A DNA stretch of 64,000 bases from Ewingella sp963519305 (lineage in GTDB: Bacteria > Pseudomonadota > Gammaproteobacteria > Enterobacterales > Enterobacteriaceae). Under the pieces are notes generated by a model. That model was not told where the DNA came from, did no database searches, and was given only the letters and a program-made list of their open reading frames with translations. The translations under genes and the position numbers were made by a program. Location: assembly GCA_963519305.1 (NCBI GenBank), contig CAUQMS010000016.1:46852-110851 (forward strand), read 5' to 3'. Shown piece by piece: positions 45,872 through 55,034 of this stretch (positions are counted from its first letter, which is position 1; the number at the start of each line of letters is the position of its first letter).

Positions 45872-46824
45872 GGGCGTACCTCTGCATAGCGCGATAACAG
45901 TTCATAAAACAGCGCGAAAATTTTCTCACTGTCCACCCCAGTGACGATATTCACATTCGGTGTGAGCGCCGTTTTAGCGTACCAGTCAGCCACCGTCTGG
46001 CCCATGCACAACTCACTTTCATGCTCGACGTACACCCGCGCTTTTTGGGTGGAAAACAGCGCCGGTGCCAGCAGGCAGGCGATCACCAGCGGGTCATGCA
46101 GCGGGCCGCCGCGTGAGCCATAGCGGATGGGGTCGTTGCGGTCCCAAAATGCCATCAGTTCGCCGAGCGGCTGCGAAATGCGTCCGGAGACGTTTACAAA
46201 ACGGGCAACGTGTTCCGGCGTGAGGATCACCTGATGTGTGGCGTCCAGCGGCAGCATAGTGATGGCAAGATCGCTTGAGAATACGATATGCGCCGCATGA
46301 GGATCAGCCAGCATATTAAATTCTGACGTCATGGTGCGGTTACCGGCTTCGCGGCAGGCACCGCCCATCATAACGACGCTGGCGATACCGGCGGCAATTT
46401 GTGGTTGGATCCGCAGTGCCGTCGCCAGATTGGTCATAGGCCCCAGCACGCAAAGGGTGAGCGGCTGGTCCAGCCTTACCGCTTCTTCACAACGTTCAAT
46501 AATAAAATTCACCGCGTGCTGCGTTTCAGCCTGCTTTGCCGGCAGCGGGAAATGGCTGTTGCCCAGGCCGTTTTCACCGTGGAACAGGCCGTGGATCGGC
46601 GCACGCAGCAGCGGCTGGTGGCATCCGGCGTAGACCGGAATGTCAGTACGCTGGCCCAGTTCAGTTATCTGCAGGGCATTGCGGGTGGTGTTTTCCAGCG
46701 GCTGATTGCCGCACACTGTGCAGATGCCAAGGATATTGAGCTCAGGCGAAACGAAGGCGCTGAGCAACGCAATGGCATCGTCGATGCCGGGGTCACAATC
46801 AATAATTATCGGCAGTGGATTCAC
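45868..46824 (-). CDS. Inosine/uridine-type nucleoside hydrolase, copy 2
   Basis: A 318-residue nucleoside hydrolase with IIDCDPGIDDA (Asp9, Asp11, Asp15, Asp16), SEFNMLADPHAA and GGPLHDPLVIA, so the metal and catalytic residues are kept. The start is GTG at 46824, overlapping the stop of the lyase gene (GTGA). Two hydrolases in one operon with a transporter point to a nucleoside-type substrate brought in from outside. Confidence 0.92.
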   Translation of the reverse strand: MNPLPIIIDCDPGIDDAIALLSAFVSPELNILGICTVCGNQPLENTTRNALQITELGQRTDIPVYAGCHQPLLRAPIHGLFHGENGLGNSHFPLPAKQAETQHAVNFIIERCEEAVRLDQPLTLCVLGPMTNLATALRIQPQIAAGIASVVMMGGACREAGNRTMTSEFNMLADPHAAHIVFSSDLAITMLPLDATHQVILTPEHVARFVNVSGRISQPLGELMAFWDRNDPIRYGSRGGPLHDPLVIACLLAPALFSTQKARVYVEHESELCMGQTVADWYAKTALTPNVNIVTGVDSEKIFALFYELLSRYAEVRP

Positions 46825-47705
46825 AGGGCACCTGTGGAACGTAAGACTTCCGCGATCTCGGCCCGCGCGGCATCATTGAGCGGCATCTGCGGCGGCAAGG
46901 GGTCGCCGACGGCAAAACCCTGCAACTGCAACGCGGTTTTGATGCAACCGGCAATCGAGTATTTGGCAAAAATTTCATTGATCCGCCACAACGGGCGTTG
47001 CAGTTTCATGGCCTGTTTCCAGTCGCCGTCAAGACAGGCCTGATAGAGCGCCAGACTTTGCGCTGGTACAATACAGGCCGGTCCCGCCATCCAGCCAACG
47101 CCACCAATGAGCATCACGCAGGCAGGAATATGCGCCGACGCGGCGAATACCTGCATCCGGCCCTGTGTGCGTTCGATAATCGACAGCAGGCGGCCGGTAT
47201 TGGTAGACGCATCTTTAATATAGTTGATGTTACTGACGTGGCTGAGCCGTTCGATGAGCGGCAAACTGAGGTCGGATCGCTGGAACTGCGGATTGGTGTA
47301 CAACACCACCGGCCTGCCTTTTGCGGCAGCGGCGATGGATCGGAAATAGTGTTCGATGCCCTCGTCAGGCACCGGGAAATAGGCTTCGAGTATGGCAAGA
47401 ATGCCATCGACGCCCAGTTCGACATAGCGGGCGGTTTGCCTCACAGCGTCGTCAACAGTGGTCGAAGCCACGCCGGCAATCACCGGTACGCGGCCCCGTG
47501 CGGCCTCCACCACGGTTTTCACCATATCAAAGCGCTGACTGGCACTGAGATAGGCAAATTCACCGGTACTGCCAAGCGGCGTCAGACCGTGCACACCGCA
47601 GGCAATCAGATGTTCCACCAGCGCTATCAGCACCGGCTTATCTACCTGGCCGTCGGCATTGACCGGCGAAACCAGATAGGGAAACACTCCGCTAAAAGAA
47701 GTCAT
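46821..47705 (-). CDS. DapA/NanA-family Schiff-base lyase
   Basis: A 294-residue class I aldolase-type barrel. LTPLGSTGEF (GSTGE 45-49) binds the keto-acid carboxylate, Tyr136 (VVLYTNP) and the Schiff-base Lys164 (NYIKDAS) are in place. The family includes dihydrodipicolinate synthase, N-acetylneuraminate lyase and keto-deoxy sugar acid aldolases. The operon gives no sign of lysine synthesis, so a catabolic lyase acting on a 2-keto acid is more likely. Its link to nucleoside cleavage is not obvious. Confidence 0.87.
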   Translation of the reverse strand: MTSFSGVFPYLVSPVNADGQVDKPVLIALVEHLIACGVHGLTPLGSTGEFAYLSASQRFDMVKTVVEAARGRVPVIAGVASTTVDDAVRQTARYVELGVDGILAILEAYFPVPDEGIEHYFRSIAAAAKGRPVVLYTNPQFQRSDLSLPLIERLSHVSNINYIKDASTNTGRLLSIIERTQGRMQVFAASAHIPACVMLIGGVGWMAGPACIVPAQSLALYQACLDGDWKQAMKLQRPLWRINEIFAKYSIAGCIKTALQLQGFAVGDPLPPQMPLNDAARAEIAEVLRSTGAL

Positions 47706-47795
47706 GGCTTCTCTCTCTTTTTGACTTACAACTTCCTGGTGTTGACGTGGTACTCACGCCCGTTACGGCTGCCTGGGCCTTTCCGCTATGTCCCG

Positions 47796-49364
47796 CTACT
47801 GGTTGTTATTAACCAGGTTGCTGTGGACATAGTAAGGAAGCGTGTAACCGTCGGAACGGCCCACGTAGCTGTAATTCTTTTTCATCGCCCAGTTATTGGA
47901 CAGGAACAGCAGCGGGATAACGCCCTGATCTTTCATCGCAATATCAGTGGCCTGTTGAAGCAGTTTTTCGCGCCGGGCATCATCGAGGGTTGATCGTGCC
48001 TGATTCAGCGTTTTATCAAATTGGCTGTTGGAGTAGCGCCCGCGGTTACCCTGGCCGCCGTTCGGCCCGAAGGTTTCCAGCAGAGGGCCGAGCACGCCGG
48101 AGGCTTCACCGGTTTCTATCGCCGCACCGCCCATGATCAGGCTGAATTCACGCTGTGAGGCGCGGGAGAAATAGACGCTGCCCGGCATGGTCACCACGTC
48201 CGTTTTAATGCCGACGCGGCTGAACATCTGGCCTATCGCCTGCGCGATTTTTGAATCATTGGGGTAACGGTCATTAGACGCATGGAACGTCAGCGTAAAG
48301 CCATTCGGGTAACCGGCCGCGGCCAGCAACTGTTTCGCTTTTGCCGGGTCATACACCGGGGCGGCAATCTGCGGGTCATAACCAAAGTAACCTTTCGGTA
48401 CCAGTTGCGACGCCGCCACGCCCTGCCCGTCCATGATGCGGTCAACTATCGCCTGACGGTTCAGTGCCAGCGACATGGCTTCCCGCACCTGCTGATTCTT
48501 CAGCGGGTTTTTGCCATCTGGCCCTTTAGCGAACGGTGATTCGTCGCGGTCCTGATCGGGATGCAGGTAAAGAATACGGTTACCGGCTACGGACTCACTG
48601 TGCAGCGTCGGTTGTTTGGCGATGTTGCGCGCATCAGCCGTCGGCACGCTTTCAATCATATCGACATCGCCGGAGAGCATTGCCGCCACGCGGGCGCTGC
48701 TGTTTTTAAACACCCGTAATGTCACGTTGTCCCACTGGGCCTTTTCGCCCCAGTACTGGTCGTTACGCGCCAGCACCACTTTGTCATCCGGCGTCCAGCT
48801 GACAAATTTAAATGGCCCGGTGCCAATGACATCCTGCCCACCGTTGAGTGTGGAAGAAGGGATATTTTCCAGCCGCGCTGGTAACATTGCGACGCGGCTC
48901 AGGTTGTTAAGCAGCAAGGGCGCCGGGGCCTTGGTAGTGATTTTTACCGTCAGCGGGTCGATTTCGGTGACGTTCGCGATGTCATTAACGTAAGGCGTGT
49001 ACGCGCTCGGGCTGTTTTTTGAGGCCAGCGCCACGCGGTGAATACTGGCAATCACGTCTTTGGCGGTGAAGTCGCTGCCGTCGTGGAATTTCACGCCCGG
49101 CCGCAGTTTGAACTCCCAGGTGGTGTCGTCGATCACTTTCCATGACACAGCCAGCGCCGGGGTGATGTGTTGGAGCTGATCCTGATTGACCAGACCATCG
49201 AAGATGTTTCGCGCCATCGCGCTGTTGGCACCGCCGACGTAAAATTGTGGGTCCATCGAGGTGGTGGACGCTGCCAGGCCAATGTTAAGGTCAGCGGCGA
49301 TGGCCGGTGCCCCTAAACCCAGCGAAGTGAACAGTAAAACGGCAAGTCTGGTCTTTCTCATCAT
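47796..49364 (-). CDS. Peptide-type ABC substrate-binding protein
   Basis: A 522-residue periplasmic binding protein of the DppA/OppA family (SBP_bac_5). A signal peptide ends at about 23 (LGLGAPAIAA). SMDPQFYVGGANSAMARNIFDGL, WEFKLRPGVKFHDGSDFTAKDV and the late NPLKNQQVREAMSLALNRQAI are family marks. Starts at 49364 or 49361 (two adjacent ATGs after AAGGG). It is the first gene of the seven-gene operon, 90 bases before the lyase, and is preceded by a LysR box. Confidence 0.92.
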   Translation of the reverse strand: MMRKTRLAVLLFTSLGLGAPAIAADLNIGLAASTTSMDPQFYVGGANSAMARNIFDGLVNQDQLQHITPALAVSWKVIDDTTWEFKLRPGVKFHDGSDFTAKDVIASIHRVALASKNSPSAYTPYVNDIANVTEIDPLTVKITTKAPAPLLLNNLSRVAMLPARLENIPSSTLNGGQDVIGTGPFKFVSWTPDDKVVLARNDQYWGEKAQWDNVTLRVFKNSSARVAAMLSGDVDMIESVPTADARNIAKQPTLHSESVAGNRILYLHPDQDRDESPFAKGPDGKNPLKNQQVREAMSLALNRQAIVDRIMDGQGVAASQLVPKGYFGYDPQIAAPVYDPAKAKQLLAAAGYPNGFTLTFHASNDRYPNDSKIAQAIGQMFSRVGIKTDVVTMPGSVYFSRASQREFSLIMGGAAIETGEASGVLGPLLETFGPNGGQGNRGRYSNSQFDKTLNQARSTLDDARREKLLQQATDIAMKDQGVIPLLFLSNNWAMKKNYSYVGRSDGYTLPYYVHSNLVNNNQ

Positions 49365-49459
49365 TTAACCCTTCGTTTTTATTGATTTTCAGGCAATGTG
49401 TTTCAGATCGTAAATTCGAGTCTAGTTTCTGGACAAATTAATTGAAAATTGTATTTTGT

Positions 49460-49492
49460 GTTTCATTCATAACAAAATGTTATGGGTGAAAC
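49460..49492. promoter_or_regulatory. Extended palindromic LysR box between the ABC operon and its LysR gene
   Basis: CATAACA (49468-49474) and TGTTATG (49478-49484) are perfect inverted repeats around AAA. Outside them GTTTCA (49460-49465) and TGAAAC (49487-49492) are also inverted, giving 33 bases of dyad symmetry. It lies 10 bases before the LysR start, so it likely serves autorepression and activation of the divergent operon. Confidence 0.75.
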
Positions 49493-49502
49493 AGGATAAA
49501 AC

Positions 49503-50390
49503 ATGCGCATCAATCCCAGACAGGTCGAAGCTTTCCACAAAGTGATCCTCACGGGCAGCATTACCGCCGCCGCCAATCTGATGAATATCACCCAGCCGGC
49601 GGTCAGCCGCCTGATCCGCGATTTCGAATACGCGGTGAACCTGAAACTTTTTGACCGCGACGGCCGCGGGCTGATTGCGCGCGACGATGCTATCAAGCTC
49701 TATCGTGAAGTCGAGCGGCTCTATCTCGGGTTGGAACACATCTCGCGAATTGCCGATGAAATCCGCCATTCCAAAGGCAGCGTGCTGCGCATCGGCACCG
49801 TCGCAGCGCTCTCTTTTTTGTGCGTCGAACATATTCTGCCGCCGTTGATTGAACGCATCTCCGATATCTCGCTGTTTCTCGACGTGGAAAGCACCACGCA
49901 TATCACCGACGTGGTGACCAGTAATCAGTACGACGTGGGCTTTATTTTTGGCAAACCGGATGTAAAAGGTTTGCAGGCTGAAGCACTCGGTCAGGCCGAT
50001 GCAGTCGCCGTGCTGTCGCCGCGTCATCCTCTGGCGCAGGCGGAGGTGATCACCGCCGAAGATCTCACCCGCCACCGGCCTGTTATTCCGGGACGCAGAA
50101 CGCCGCTGCGCGAACAGCTCGATCAGGTGATGAGCAAAAACGGGCTATATATGAATAACCCGATTGAAACCTCGCTGACTAACTGTTGCCAGATGGCCGC
50201 CAGTAATCTGGGCATCGGCGTGGTGGATTTTATTACCGCGCGCAACAGCCGCAGCAGTCTTATCATCAAACGGTTTGAGCCTTCGCTGAGCATCGCTTAT
50301 CTGGCGGTGTTTCCTCCGCAAATTCCCAAAAGCCGCTTAGTAGAAGAGATCACCGTCAACATGAAAGCGCTGATTAATGGCTATTTATAA
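49503..50390 (+). CDS. LysR-family regulator of the nucleoside/ABC operon
   Basis: A 295-residue LysR protein. MRINPRQVEAFHKVILTGSITAAANLMNITQPAVSRLIRDFEYAVNLKLFDRDGRGLIARDDA is the helix-turn-helix. The effector domain includes VGFIFGKPDVKGLQAEALGQADAVAV. It is divergent from the ABC operon and followed 12 bases later by a GntR gene, so the two regulators are one transcript. This double control is unusual for a single uptake operon. Confidence 0.9.
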   Translation: MRINPRQVEAFHKVILTGSITAAANLMNITQPAVSRLIRDFEYAVNLKLFDRDGRGLIARDDAIKLYREVERLYLGLEHISRIADEIRHSKGSVLRIGTVAALSFLCVEHILPPLIERISDISLFLDVESTTHITDVVTSNQYDVGFIFGKPDVKGLQAEALGQADAVAVLSPRHPLAQAEVITAEDLTRHRPVIPGRRTPLREQLDQVMSKNGLYMNNPIETSLTNCCQMAASNLGIGVVDFITARNSRSSLIIKRFEPSLSIAYLAVFPPQIPKSRLVEEITVNMKALINGYL

Positions 50391-50402
50391 GGAGATGACG
50401 CG

Positions 50403-51125
50403 ATGAAAAAGAAGGAGTTTATTGCCCAGGATTTACTGAGCAAAATCTATCAGCGCAGCGCTCTGCCCGAAGATCAGCGCCCGGAAAAGTTACCGCCCGA
50501 GCGCCAGCTGGCGCAGGAGTACGCCGCGTCGCGTTTTACGGTACGCAAGGCGCTGGAGAAGCTGGTGGATATCGGCGCAGTGCGCATCGTGCAGGGGTCG
50601 GGGATTTATATCAATCCGGGCATCAGCCGCAATCCGCTGGTCTATAACTCGATCACCGAGAAGAAATTCGCGCAGATCAGTTTCCGTATGCTGAACCTGC
50701 ATAAACGCAGGCCCGACCAGGAGGAGGAGCAGATTTTCGGTCTGACCGGGGAGGATTTTATCTGGTCATTTTGCCGCCTGCGGGCAGTGAATCAGCGGCT
50801 GGTGCAGATCGAAGAAGGTAAGATGCCGTTTCGCGATTTTACCGACCTGAATCAGAAAGTGATTGAAAGCTCGATCCAGCAGTATGTGCTCGGCAAGGGC
50901 TACCGCATTTCCCACTCTCTCACCCACTACGACGCGGTGAATGTCACCAGGGCCCAGGCGGAACTGCTCGGCTGTAAAAAAGGCGTGGCCGCCATGCACA
51001 TTCTCAATAGAGGAATGCTGCACGATGGCCGGGTTTACGCCTTCAGCGACATCATCGACATCGACTACTCCTGCACTTACGTCATCCCGTTCAATCAGGA
51101 TAATCTGGCGTTTCGCCAGACCTGA
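50403..51125 (+). CDS. GntR/UTRA-family regulator
   Basis: A 240-residue regulator. The winged helix is LPPERQLAQEYAASRFTVRKALEKLVDIGAVRIVQGSGIYI (about 30-70) and a UTRA domain follows (EGKMPFRDFTDLNQK; AMHILNRGMLHDGRVYAFSDIIDID). AAGGAG is well placed. It is convergent with the RspA-like gene, with only 5 bases between the stops. Targets may be the PTS and dehydratase genes as well as the ABC operon; ligand unknown. Confidence 0.88.
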   Translation: MKKKEFIAQDLLSKIYQRSALPEDQRPEKLPPERQLAQEYAASRFTVRKALEKLVDIGAVRIVQGSGIYINPGISRNPLVYNSITEKKFAQISFRMLNLHKRRPDQEEEQIFGLTGEDFIWSFCRLRAVNQRLVQIEEGKMPFRDFTDLNQKVIESSIQQYVLGKGYRISHSLTHYDAVNVTRAQAELLGCKKGVAAMHILNRGMLHDGRVYAFSDIIDIDYSCTYVIPFNQDNLAFRQT

Positions 51126-51130
51126 GCCGG

Positions 51131-52330
51131 TTAAGGGGTATGAATTGCGCCGTTCGGCAGTCGGCTTTGCGTCCACTCATGCGGCCGGTAGACCACCGGA
51201 AACTCTGCCGCCGCTTCAGCATCAAAACCGACGCCAATACCGGCTTTCTCAATCGGATAGAAATAGCCCTTCTCAGGCGCGACCGAATCCGGGAAGACGC
51301 GCTGGGTGTTTTGCGGGTACGCCACGAACTCCTGAATAGCCGCATTGTGCAGATGAATGTTCAGGTGCGTATTCACCGCCGCGCCGATGGGTGTCATGTC
51401 AGGCGGACAGTGCCAGGCCAGGCGCACGCCAAAGCTCTGACAAAATGCCCCCAGCTTCAGCGCCGGTGTGATACCGCCAATCTGCGACACATGGCAGCGG
51501 ATAAAATCAATGCGACGGTTGATGATCAGATCCTTCCACTCGGCCGGATTGTTAAACAGCTCGCCGGTCGCCAGCGGTACGGCGGTTTGGTTGCGGATCT
51601 GCTCCAGCCACTCATTCTGCTGCGGGGGCAAAATGTCTTCGATAAAATAGGGACGGTAAACTTCAACCTGTTTGGCGAACTGCAATGCCTGTTGCGGGAA
51701 CAGCCGCTCATGAACGTCGTGCAGAATGTGGAACCGGTTGCCGTACTTTTCACGCAGCGCTTTGAACATCGCCAGCGTGTTGTCCATGTACTGATCCTGA
51801 TCGTAATAAGCCCCTTCGGTCGGCGTGCGGGTGCTATGGAAATTTTCAGCATTGCCGCCGTAAAAGCCCAGCTGGCAGCGGATATGGCGGTAACCCTGCG
51901 CCAGTAAGGTGTCCACCCCGGCGTATAAACCCTCCAGCGTGTCGCTGGCCGCGTGGCTGTAAGCGGTGATCGCGTCTTTGGATTTTCCGCCAAACAGCTG
52001 GTAGAGGGGCATATCGGCCAGCTGCCCTTTGATATCCCACAGCGCCATATCGATACCAGCCACTGCGTTATTCATCACCGGTCCGTTACGCCAGTAGGCG
52101 TTGACCGTCATCATTTGCCATAAGTCTTCAATATGGTTGGCGTCGCGGCCAATCAGCAGCGGTTTCAGGTACTCATCCACCATCACTTTCACTGCCAGCG
52201 GCCGCTGCTGGAATGTCGCACAGCCGTAACCCGTGATGCCTTTATCGGTTTCGATGGTGACCACCACCAGATTATGGCGATCGGGGCGGGTGATCTGACA
52301 GTCGATATTTTTAATGATCGTCGGTTGCAT
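51131..52330 (-). CDS. rspA: Enolase-superfamily sugar-acid dehydratase (RspA/ManD-like)
   Basis: A 399-residue acid-sugar dehydratase. The metal ligands and bases are in place: Asp205 and His207 (HDVHERLF), Glu231 (YFIEDILPP), Glu257 (ATGELFNNP) and His307 (AWHCPPDMTP). This D-x-H, E, E, H set is that of the mannonate/gluconate dehydratase subgroup that includes starvation-sensing RspA. It would turn a hexonate into its 2-keto-3-deoxy acid. The ATG at 52330 has AAGGAAA 7 bases upstream. The DapA-type lyase 4 kb away could cleave such a product, but this link is inference. Confidence 0.9.
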   Translation of the reverse strand: MQPTIIKNIDCQITRPDRHNLVVVTIETDKGITGYGCATFQQRPLAVKVMVDEYLKPLLIGRDANHIEDLWQMMTVNAYWRNGPVMNNAVAGIDMALWDIKGQLADMPLYQLFGGKSKDAITAYSHAASDTLEGLYAGVDTLLAQGYRHIRCQLGFYGGNAENFHSTRTPTEGAYYDQDQYMDNTLAMFKALREKYGNRFHILHDVHERLFPQQALQFAKQVEVYRPYFIEDILPPQQNEWLEQIRNQTAVPLATGELFNNPAEWKDLIINRRIDFIRCHVSQIGGITPALKLGAFCQSFGVRLAWHCPPDMTPIGAAVNTHLNIHLHNAAIQEFVAYPQNTQRVFPDSVAPEKGYFYPIEKAGIGVGFDAEAAAEFPVVYRPHEWTQSRLPNGAIHTP

Positions 52331-52540
52331 GAAGTTTTCCTTAAGGGCCTGCTTTAACCGCAATAAATATATAATAGCCGCAGGATTAAATAATGAATAA
52401 AACATTTTATGGCGTGATTTCACCCTATTTTTATGCCGGTTGTAAACCTTAAATTTTAATGATTTTTAATGGTTCGCTTTCATAAACATAAAGCCATCAA
52501 AAACCAGACCAATTCAGCCTAACCGACACATATAGGGCTT

Positions 52541-52566
52541 TCATAACGTGGTTATGTGATGAGCAT
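52541..52566. promoter_or_regulatory. Palindromes in the rspA/PTS divergent promoter
   Basis: CATAAC-GTG-GTTATG at 52541-52555 is a perfect inverted repeat, followed by GATG-AG-CATC at 52557-52566. The half-site CATAAC is the same as in the LysR box at 49468, though with 3 rather than 5 bases between. The remaining 328-base gap (52331-52658) is AT-rich and holds no gene. Confidence 0.55.
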
Positions 52567-52658
52567 CATGTTTTATTGGTTTGTTTTTTAATGGCGGGGC
52601 TATTAGTATTCCACGCTATTCATCTGATAATAATAAGCGGTTGGCTCAGAGGCTTTAT

Positions 52659-54074
52659 ATGGCAAATACAGAATCTATGCAGGCGATCATTGCACTGGTC
52701 GGCGGTTCAGAAAATATTAATAAAGTCTGGCACTGTATGACGCGTTTGCGTTTCGATTTAATTGATGAGAATAAAGTTGCGTGGCAGGAAATTAAAAATC
52801 TGCCGGGCGTGCTGGGCGCGCAGAGTCAAAGCGATCAGGTGCAGATCATCATCGGGCCGAAGGTGAATGAATGGTATCAGGTGATTGTTGATAATCTGTC
52901 ACCAGTCACCGTTGCTGCCACGGACACACCCCGCCCCCGCAAAGGGCTGGTTTCGCTGTTTATGGACACGGTTTCCGGCGTGTTCGGTCCGATTGTTCCC
53001 GCCATCGCCGGTGCCGGAATGATCAAAGGCCTGCTGGCAGGGTTGATTGCGCTGAAGGTGATCTCCGCCAAAAGTGACACGGTGATGGTGATTGACCTGA
53101 TTGCCAGCGGCGTGTTCTATTTCCTGCCGTTTTTCCTCGCCGTATCGGCGGCAAAAATCTTCAAAACCAACGAGTATTTGGCTGCCGCGGTGGCTGCCTG
53201 CCTGATGTACCCGACGCTGATTGACGCTGCCAAAGCCCTCGCCACCCATACACCGGGTGCCGCCAGCGCTATCTACTTTATGGACGTGATCCCCGTGTCG
53301 GTCTTTAATTATTCGGCCAGCGTGATCCCGGTGATCTTTTCGGTGCTGGCGCTCAGTTACATCCACCGCTGGGTGGATAAGTTCATGCCGGACGTGCTGA
53401 AAACCGTTTGTACGCCGACGCTGACGCTGTTTATCGCCGCGCTGGTGTCACTGTCTGTGATTGGTCCCGCCGGGATCTACCTCGGCAAGCTGCTGGCGTT
53501 CTTTATTCAGGGGATGTTTGATATTTCGTCGGTGTTCGCAGGTTTTGTGGTCGGGGCCATCCGCCCGGTAGCAATCCTCACCGGTATGCACCACGCCATG
53601 ACGCCGATCGCCTTGCAGAACTTTACCGATCAGGGCTGGGATATGCTGATGCCCATGATGTTCATGGCTAACATGGCGATTGCCGGTTCCACCTTTGCTA
53701 TCTACTTCCACGTAAAAACCCGTGAAGAGAAAACGCTGGTGCTGTCGGCGGCGGTCTCCGGCCTGCTCGGCATCACTGAACCGGCACTGTTCGGCGTGCT
53801 GACCCGTTATAAGAAAGCCTTTATCGCCACCACCATCAGTAGCTCCATTGCGTCGGCTTTTATCGCCTTCTTCGGCGTGCGGCTGTATGGCTATATTTTG
53901 TCGAGCATCTTCAGCCTGCCCGCTTATATCGGCCCCTACTTTATCTACATCCTGATGGGCGTCACCCTTGCGCTGGTCCTCTCCTTTACGCTCACCTGGA
54001 TGCTGGTAGTTCAGGGAGATAAAATCTCTGCATCTCAAAATCCCAAGATTATTGCATCCCAGGATTCACACTAA
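52659..54074 (+). CDS. PTS EIIBC permease (beta-glucoside/sucrose family)
   Basis: A 471-residue permease with the EIIB domain first (about 1-85, phosphorylated Cys26 in KVWHCMTRLRF) and EIIC after it (GPIVPAIAGAGMIKGLLAGL; TGMHHAMTPIALQNF; GITEPALFGVLTRYKKAF). No EIIA domain follows, unlike BglF, so host EIIA must act. The ATG at 52659 is chosen for its AGAGG upstream and because the domain begins there. No matching phospho-glycosidase adjoins it. Its stop overlaps the convergent ABC ATPase gene by 9 bases. Sugar not known. Confidence 0.88.
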   Translation: MANTESMQAIIALVGGSENINKVWHCMTRLRFDLIDENKVAWQEIKNLPGVLGAQSQSDQVQIIIGPKVNEWYQVIVDNLSPVTVAATDTPRPRKGLVSLFMDTVSGVFGPIVPAIAGAGMIKGLLAGLIALKVISAKSDTVMVIDLIASGVFYFLPFFLAVSAAKIFKTNEYLAAAVAACLMYPTLIDAAKALATHTPGAASAIYFMDVIPVSVFNYSASVIPVIFSVLALSYIHRWVDKFMPDVLKTVCTPTLTLFIAALVSLSVIGPAGIYLGKLLAFFIQGMFDISSVFAGFVVGAIRPVAILTGMHHAMTPIALQNFTDQGWDMLMPMMFMANMAIAGSTFAIYFHVKTREEKTLVLSAAVSGLLGITEPALFGVLTRYKKAFIATTISSSIASAFIAFFGVRLYGYILSSIFSLPAYIGPYFIYILMGVTLALVLSFTLTWMLVVQGDKISASQNPKIIASQDSH

Positions 54075-55034
54075 GTGACAGGCTACGCGATGGCCGGTTT
54101 CGCCGACATCGCGTAGCAGAGGAATTTCGCCCCGGCAGCGCTCCGTTGCCTGCGGGCAGCGGGTATGGAAACGGCAACCGGCGGGCGGTTTTGACGGGTC
54201 AGGGATTTCACCCCGCGCCATCGCTACCGGTCCGCTGTCAGGGTCCAGCGTCGGCACGGCCGCCAGCAGAGCCTGAGTATAAGGATGCAACGGCTGACGG
54301 AACAAGGTGTCGCGGGAGGCGGTCTCCACAATCTGCCCGAGGTACATCACCGCCACGTCGTCACAAAGATGCTCCACCACGCCAAGGTCGTGGGAGATAA
54401 ACAGAAACGTCACGCCATGCTCATCGCGCAGGTCGGAAAACAGGTTGATGATTTGCGCCTGAATCGATACATCGAGCGCCGATATCGGCTCATCCGCAAT
54501 GATAAACTCTGGCTGTAAAATCAGCGCCCGTGCGATACCAATGCGCTGACGCTGCCCACCGGAAAACTCGTGCGCAAAGCGGTTGTAGTGTTGCGGCGAC
54601 AGCCCGCAGATTTTCATCACCTCTTCGACTTTGCCGCGCAGTTCTGCCGCAGAACAGAGCTTGTGAGCCAGCATCGCTTCGCCGATAGAGTCCCCAATGC
54701 GCATACGCGGGTTGAGCGAACTGTAAGGGTCCTGAAATACCAGCTGCATTTTCGGGCGCAGGGCGGTCATCTGTTTAGGTCTGAGTGATTGTAAATCCAC
54801 ACCGCGAAATTTCACACTGCCTGCGGTTTTTTCATACAGACCCAGCAGGGTTCTGCCCACCGTGGTTTTCCCGCTGCCTGACTCCCCCACCAGACCGAAA
54901 ATCGACCCTTTACGGATATTGAAACTGACGCCGTCCACCGCGTGCAGCTGACCGGTTTCCTGTCCGAACAGGCCATCGCGGATCGGGAAGTGCTTTTTGA
55001 GGCCATCGACCTCAACTAAATATTCTGTATTCAT
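54066..55034 (-). CDS. Dpp/Opp-type ABC ATPase (DppF-like)
   Basis: A 322-residue ATPase, last gene of the second ABC operon. Walker A GESGSGKTT, signature EFSGGQRQRIGIARAL, Walker B FIIADEPISALD and the C-terminal HPYTQALLAAVP and a Cys-containing tail (GCRFHTRCPQATERCRGE), which carries an iron-sulfur cluster in DppD/F-type subunits. The ATG overlaps the stop of the other ATPase (ATGA). Confidence 0.92.
   Translation of the reverse strand: MNTEYLVEVDGLKKHFPIRDGLFGQETGQLHAVDGVSFNIRKGSIFGLVGESGSGKTTVGRTLLGLYEKTAGSVKFRGVDLQSLRPKQMTALRPKMQLVFQDPYSSLNPRMRIGDSIGEAMLAHKLCSAAELRGKVEEVMKICGLSPQHYNRFAHEFSGGQRQRIGIARALILQPEFIIADEPISALDVSIQAQIINLFSDLRDEHGVTFLFISHDLGVVEHLCDDVAVMYLGQIVETASRDTLFRQPLHPYTQALLAAVPTLDPDSGPVAMARGEIPDPSKPPAGCRFHTRCPQATERCRGEIPLLRDVGETGHRVACHLV

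Noticed and set aside
46998..47993. Plus-strand open frame of 331 codons opposite the lyase gene
   Set aside because: Antisense shadow of the DapA-family lyase and the end of the binding-protein gene; no ribosome site or domain.
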